Shown here: positions 5,519 through 6,512 of the stretch, one piece after another
How positions within the stretch are numbered: the first letter of the stretch is position 1
Layout: every line of letters starts with the position of its first letter
Assembly: GCA_023416855.1 (NCBI GenBank)
Contig: JAEZGU010000241.1
Coordinates: 1 to 6,512, forward strand
Source of the DNA: Bacillota bacterium
GTDB lineage: Bacteria; Bacillota; Clostridia; Tissierellales; Sedimentibacteraceae
Length of the DNA: 6,512 nucleotides
Direction: 5' to 3'
Made by a program: the position numbers and the translations under genes
Notes under the pieces: generated by a model
The model's database searches: none
Told to the model about the DNA's origin: nothing
The model's input: only the letters and a program-made list of their open reading frames with translations

Positions 5519-5914
5519 TTAAACTGCTTTTACTTCTGACAAGAAATAAGCTCCGCTATTAGAACCATGTCTAACATATTTGTATACACATTTAATTCTT
5601 GTATATTGTTGACCGTTATCAGCTATATCACCAATATCATTATCCAAACTTTCGAAAAAGTCTGAACCGATAGCAGTCGCAGTAGTAGTTGAAAGTGCCC
5701 AACCAATAGCCAACACCGTAACTTTTATAGCAACACCTATCATGGCTAAAAAGATTGCTATTGCCCATGCTTCACCTAATTCTATTGCTTCATAGTGATC
5801 TTCCAAAATATTTGCTTCATCGTTGCTCATAGTATAATATTTGGTAATAGTATTGCCTAATCCCTTAGCTTCTTTTACAGCTGGAGAACAAAGAAATGCC
5901 TGAGTTAATGCCAT
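5519..5914 (-). CDS. Unknown protein with long hydrophobic segment; bacteriocin- or toxin-like candidate
   Basis: 131 residues, no family recognised. The polar N-terminal part (1-47, MALTQAFLCSPAVKEAKGLG at the start) lacks a classical signal peptide. A Gly/Ala-rich hydrophobic stretch (about 48-83) is interrupted by a single Lys (K64), so it may form two short helices. It is followed by an acidic turn (FFESLDNDIGDIADN) and a more basic tail rich in Tyr and Lys. Cys9 and Cys109 are the only cysteines. AGGCGGTGA (5919-5927) lies four bases before the ATG, so translation should be strong. A TcdR/UviA-like sigma factor gene lies 107 bases upstream on the same strand, and a TTTACA element sits between them. 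In characterised clostridia such sigma factors drive toxin or bacteriocin genes, so I infer a secreted or membrane-active peptide. A holin-like role or plain membrane protein is also possible. Its base composition is visibly less AT-rich than the sigma gene. Confidence 0.7.
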   Translation of the reverse strand: MALTQAFLCSPAVKEAKGLGNTITKYYTMSNDEANILEDHYEAIELGEAWAIAIFLAMIGVAIKVTVLAIGWALSTTTATAIGSDFFESLDNDIGDIADNGQQYTRIKCVYKYVRHGSNSGAYFLSEVKAV

Positions 5915-5954
5915 TTTTTCACCGCCTTTTAATTTGAAAAATAAAATTAGTTTT

Positions 5955-5970
5955 TATAATAGCTATTATA
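5955..5970. repeat. Perfect 16-bp palindrome upstream of the 131-residue gene
   Basis: TATAATAGCTATTATA reads the same on both strands. It lies between the TTTACA element and the ribosome binding site of the 131-residue gene, roughly at or just past the predicted transcription start. No T-tract follows it on the - strand, so it is not a terminator. It could be an operator or simply contain a -10-like TATAAT. Confidence 0.55.
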
Positions 5971-5975
5971 TATAT

Positions 5976-6004
5976 TAAAAGCGAAATAATTTTTGTTTTG
6001 TAAA
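5976..6004 (-). promoter_or_regulatory. Candidate TcdR/UviA-type promoter for the 131-residue gene
   Basis: On the - strand, TTTACA (6004-5999) is followed after 17 bases by CTTTTA (5981-5976). TTTACA is the conserved -35 element of promoters used by TcdR, BotR, TetR and UviA; the -10 of that class is more variable, and my match of CTTTTA to it is tentative. A sigma-A -10 (TATAAT, 5970-5965) is also present but has no fitting -35. The location between the sigma gene and its presumed target fits. Confidence 0.5.
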
Positions 6005-6021
6005 CTATTTTATTTTAAATG

Positions 6022-6512
6022 TTAATCTGTGTTTTTACTCATTTCAATTTTTATTAATTTAAGTGCTTTTTTTCTATGCTTATATACAGCTTGTCTAGAA
6101 ATTTTAAATATTTTTGCTAAATTATTATCTGAGTAGCCATGGAGATATCTACCCACTATTATTTTTCTTTGTATATCATTTAAACTTTGCATCAAGCTAA
6201 AAATATATTCTTCTTCGAGTTTATTATAGCAGTCATTACATATAAAAACTGTTTCTATTACTGTTGTTTCAATTTTCTTGTTTATCGATTGTCTTAATAT
6301 ATCGATATATTTATTTTTGAATATTAGATTAATATAATTAACTATCTCGCCATCGCTTCGATTTTTAAATTTATCCAAATCCATTTTATTAATATATTCT
6401 AACAAAAAAATAGTAAAGTCACTTTCTGCTTCTTCATATTCAAGTTTTCTTCCGTACCCCTTTATTAAGGGCAAGAATTTATAATACAATTTGATTACAT
6501 GCTCTTCACTTC
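6022..6512 (-). CDS. TcdR/UviA/BotR-like sigma factor, 5' end outside window
   Basis: The frame has no stop up to the window edge. A TTG at 6489 could be taken as the start, but seven in-frame codons before it (S-E-E-H-V-I-K) continue the protein, so the gene is cut by the window and 162 full codons are visible. Numbering from the TTG: sigma region 2 spans about 1-65 (PLIKGYGRKLEYEEAESDF, SDGEIVNYI, FKNKYIDILRQ) and region 4 about 92-147 (LNDIQRKII, YLHGYSD, helix-turn-helix with KISRQAVYK). From memory, the same blocks occur in C. difficile TcdR, which is about 184 residues, so some 20 N-terminal residues are probably missing. Family role: an alternative sigma factor directing RNA polymerase to toxin or bacteriocin promoters, often including its own. 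The linker contains CNDC (84-87). The gene is markedly AT-rich, which suggests acquisition. It is followed by the 131-residue gene with no terminator between. Confidence 0.85.
   Translation of the reverse strand, partial: SEEHVIKLYYKFLPLIKGYGRKLEYEEAESDFTIFLLEYINKMDLDKFKNRSDGEIVNYINLIFKNKYIDILRQSINKKIETTVIETVFICNDCYNKLEEEYIFSLMQSLNDIQRKIIVGRYLHGYSDNNLAKIFKISRQAVYKHRKKALKLIKIEMSKNTD

Noticed and set aside
5521..5914. Circular bacteriocin or double-glycine-leader bacteriocin identity for the 131-residue protein
   Set aside because: There is no Gly-Gly leader motif, and the length and hydrophobic layout do not match the circular bacteriocins I can recall; only a general bacteriocin-like suspicion is justified.
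1..6512. CRISPR array, insertion sequence, tRNA or rRNA
   Set aside because: I saw no regularly spaced repeats, transposase motifs, or tRNA- or rRNA-like sequence on either strand.

Overview
The window reads as chromosomal DNA from a low-G+C Gram-positive anaerobe of the Clostridia or a close relative. The evidence is AT-rich coding sequence, strong GGAGG-type ribosome binding sites, the Firmicutes order infC-rpmI-rplT behind a terminator-bearing leader, and a sigma factor of the TcdR/UviA/BotR type, a family known from clostridia. I cannot name the genus.

Positions 1-1240: an exported coiled-coil M23 peptidase (EnvC/CwlO-like murein hydrolase) on the + strand. It ends at a bidirectional terminator shared with the next gene. 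Positions 1239-2792 (- strand): a compact FtsH-type AAA+ zinc protease that has its two membrane helices but almost no extracytoplasmic domain between them.

Positions 2793-4243: a divergent intergenic region with a near-consensus sigma-A promoter (TTGACA-17-TATACT), a structured leader ending in an intrinsic terminator (L20-type attenuator), then infC, rpmI and rplT (IF3, bL35, bL20) and a strong terminator. infC starts at an ATT codon, so its reading frame appears about 47 codons shorter if only ATG/GTG/TTG starts are allowed. Positions 4348-5142: a SpoU/TrmH-type RNA 2'-O-methyltransferase, a common neighbour of this operon.

Positions 5218-6512: an accessory-looking module. A 72-residue two-helix membrane protein with its own promoter (+) converges, across a shared terminator, on a 131-residue protein with a long hydrophobic segment (-). 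Upstream of the latter on the same strand is a TcdR/UviA-like sigma factor whose 5' end runs off the window. Before the 131-residue gene there is a TTTACA element, the -35 box of promoters read by this sigma family, and a perfect 16-bp palindrome. The simplest reading is a sigma factor and its bacteriocin- or toxin-like target gene, possibly with a small membrane immunity partner. This module is the best candidate for something undescribed.
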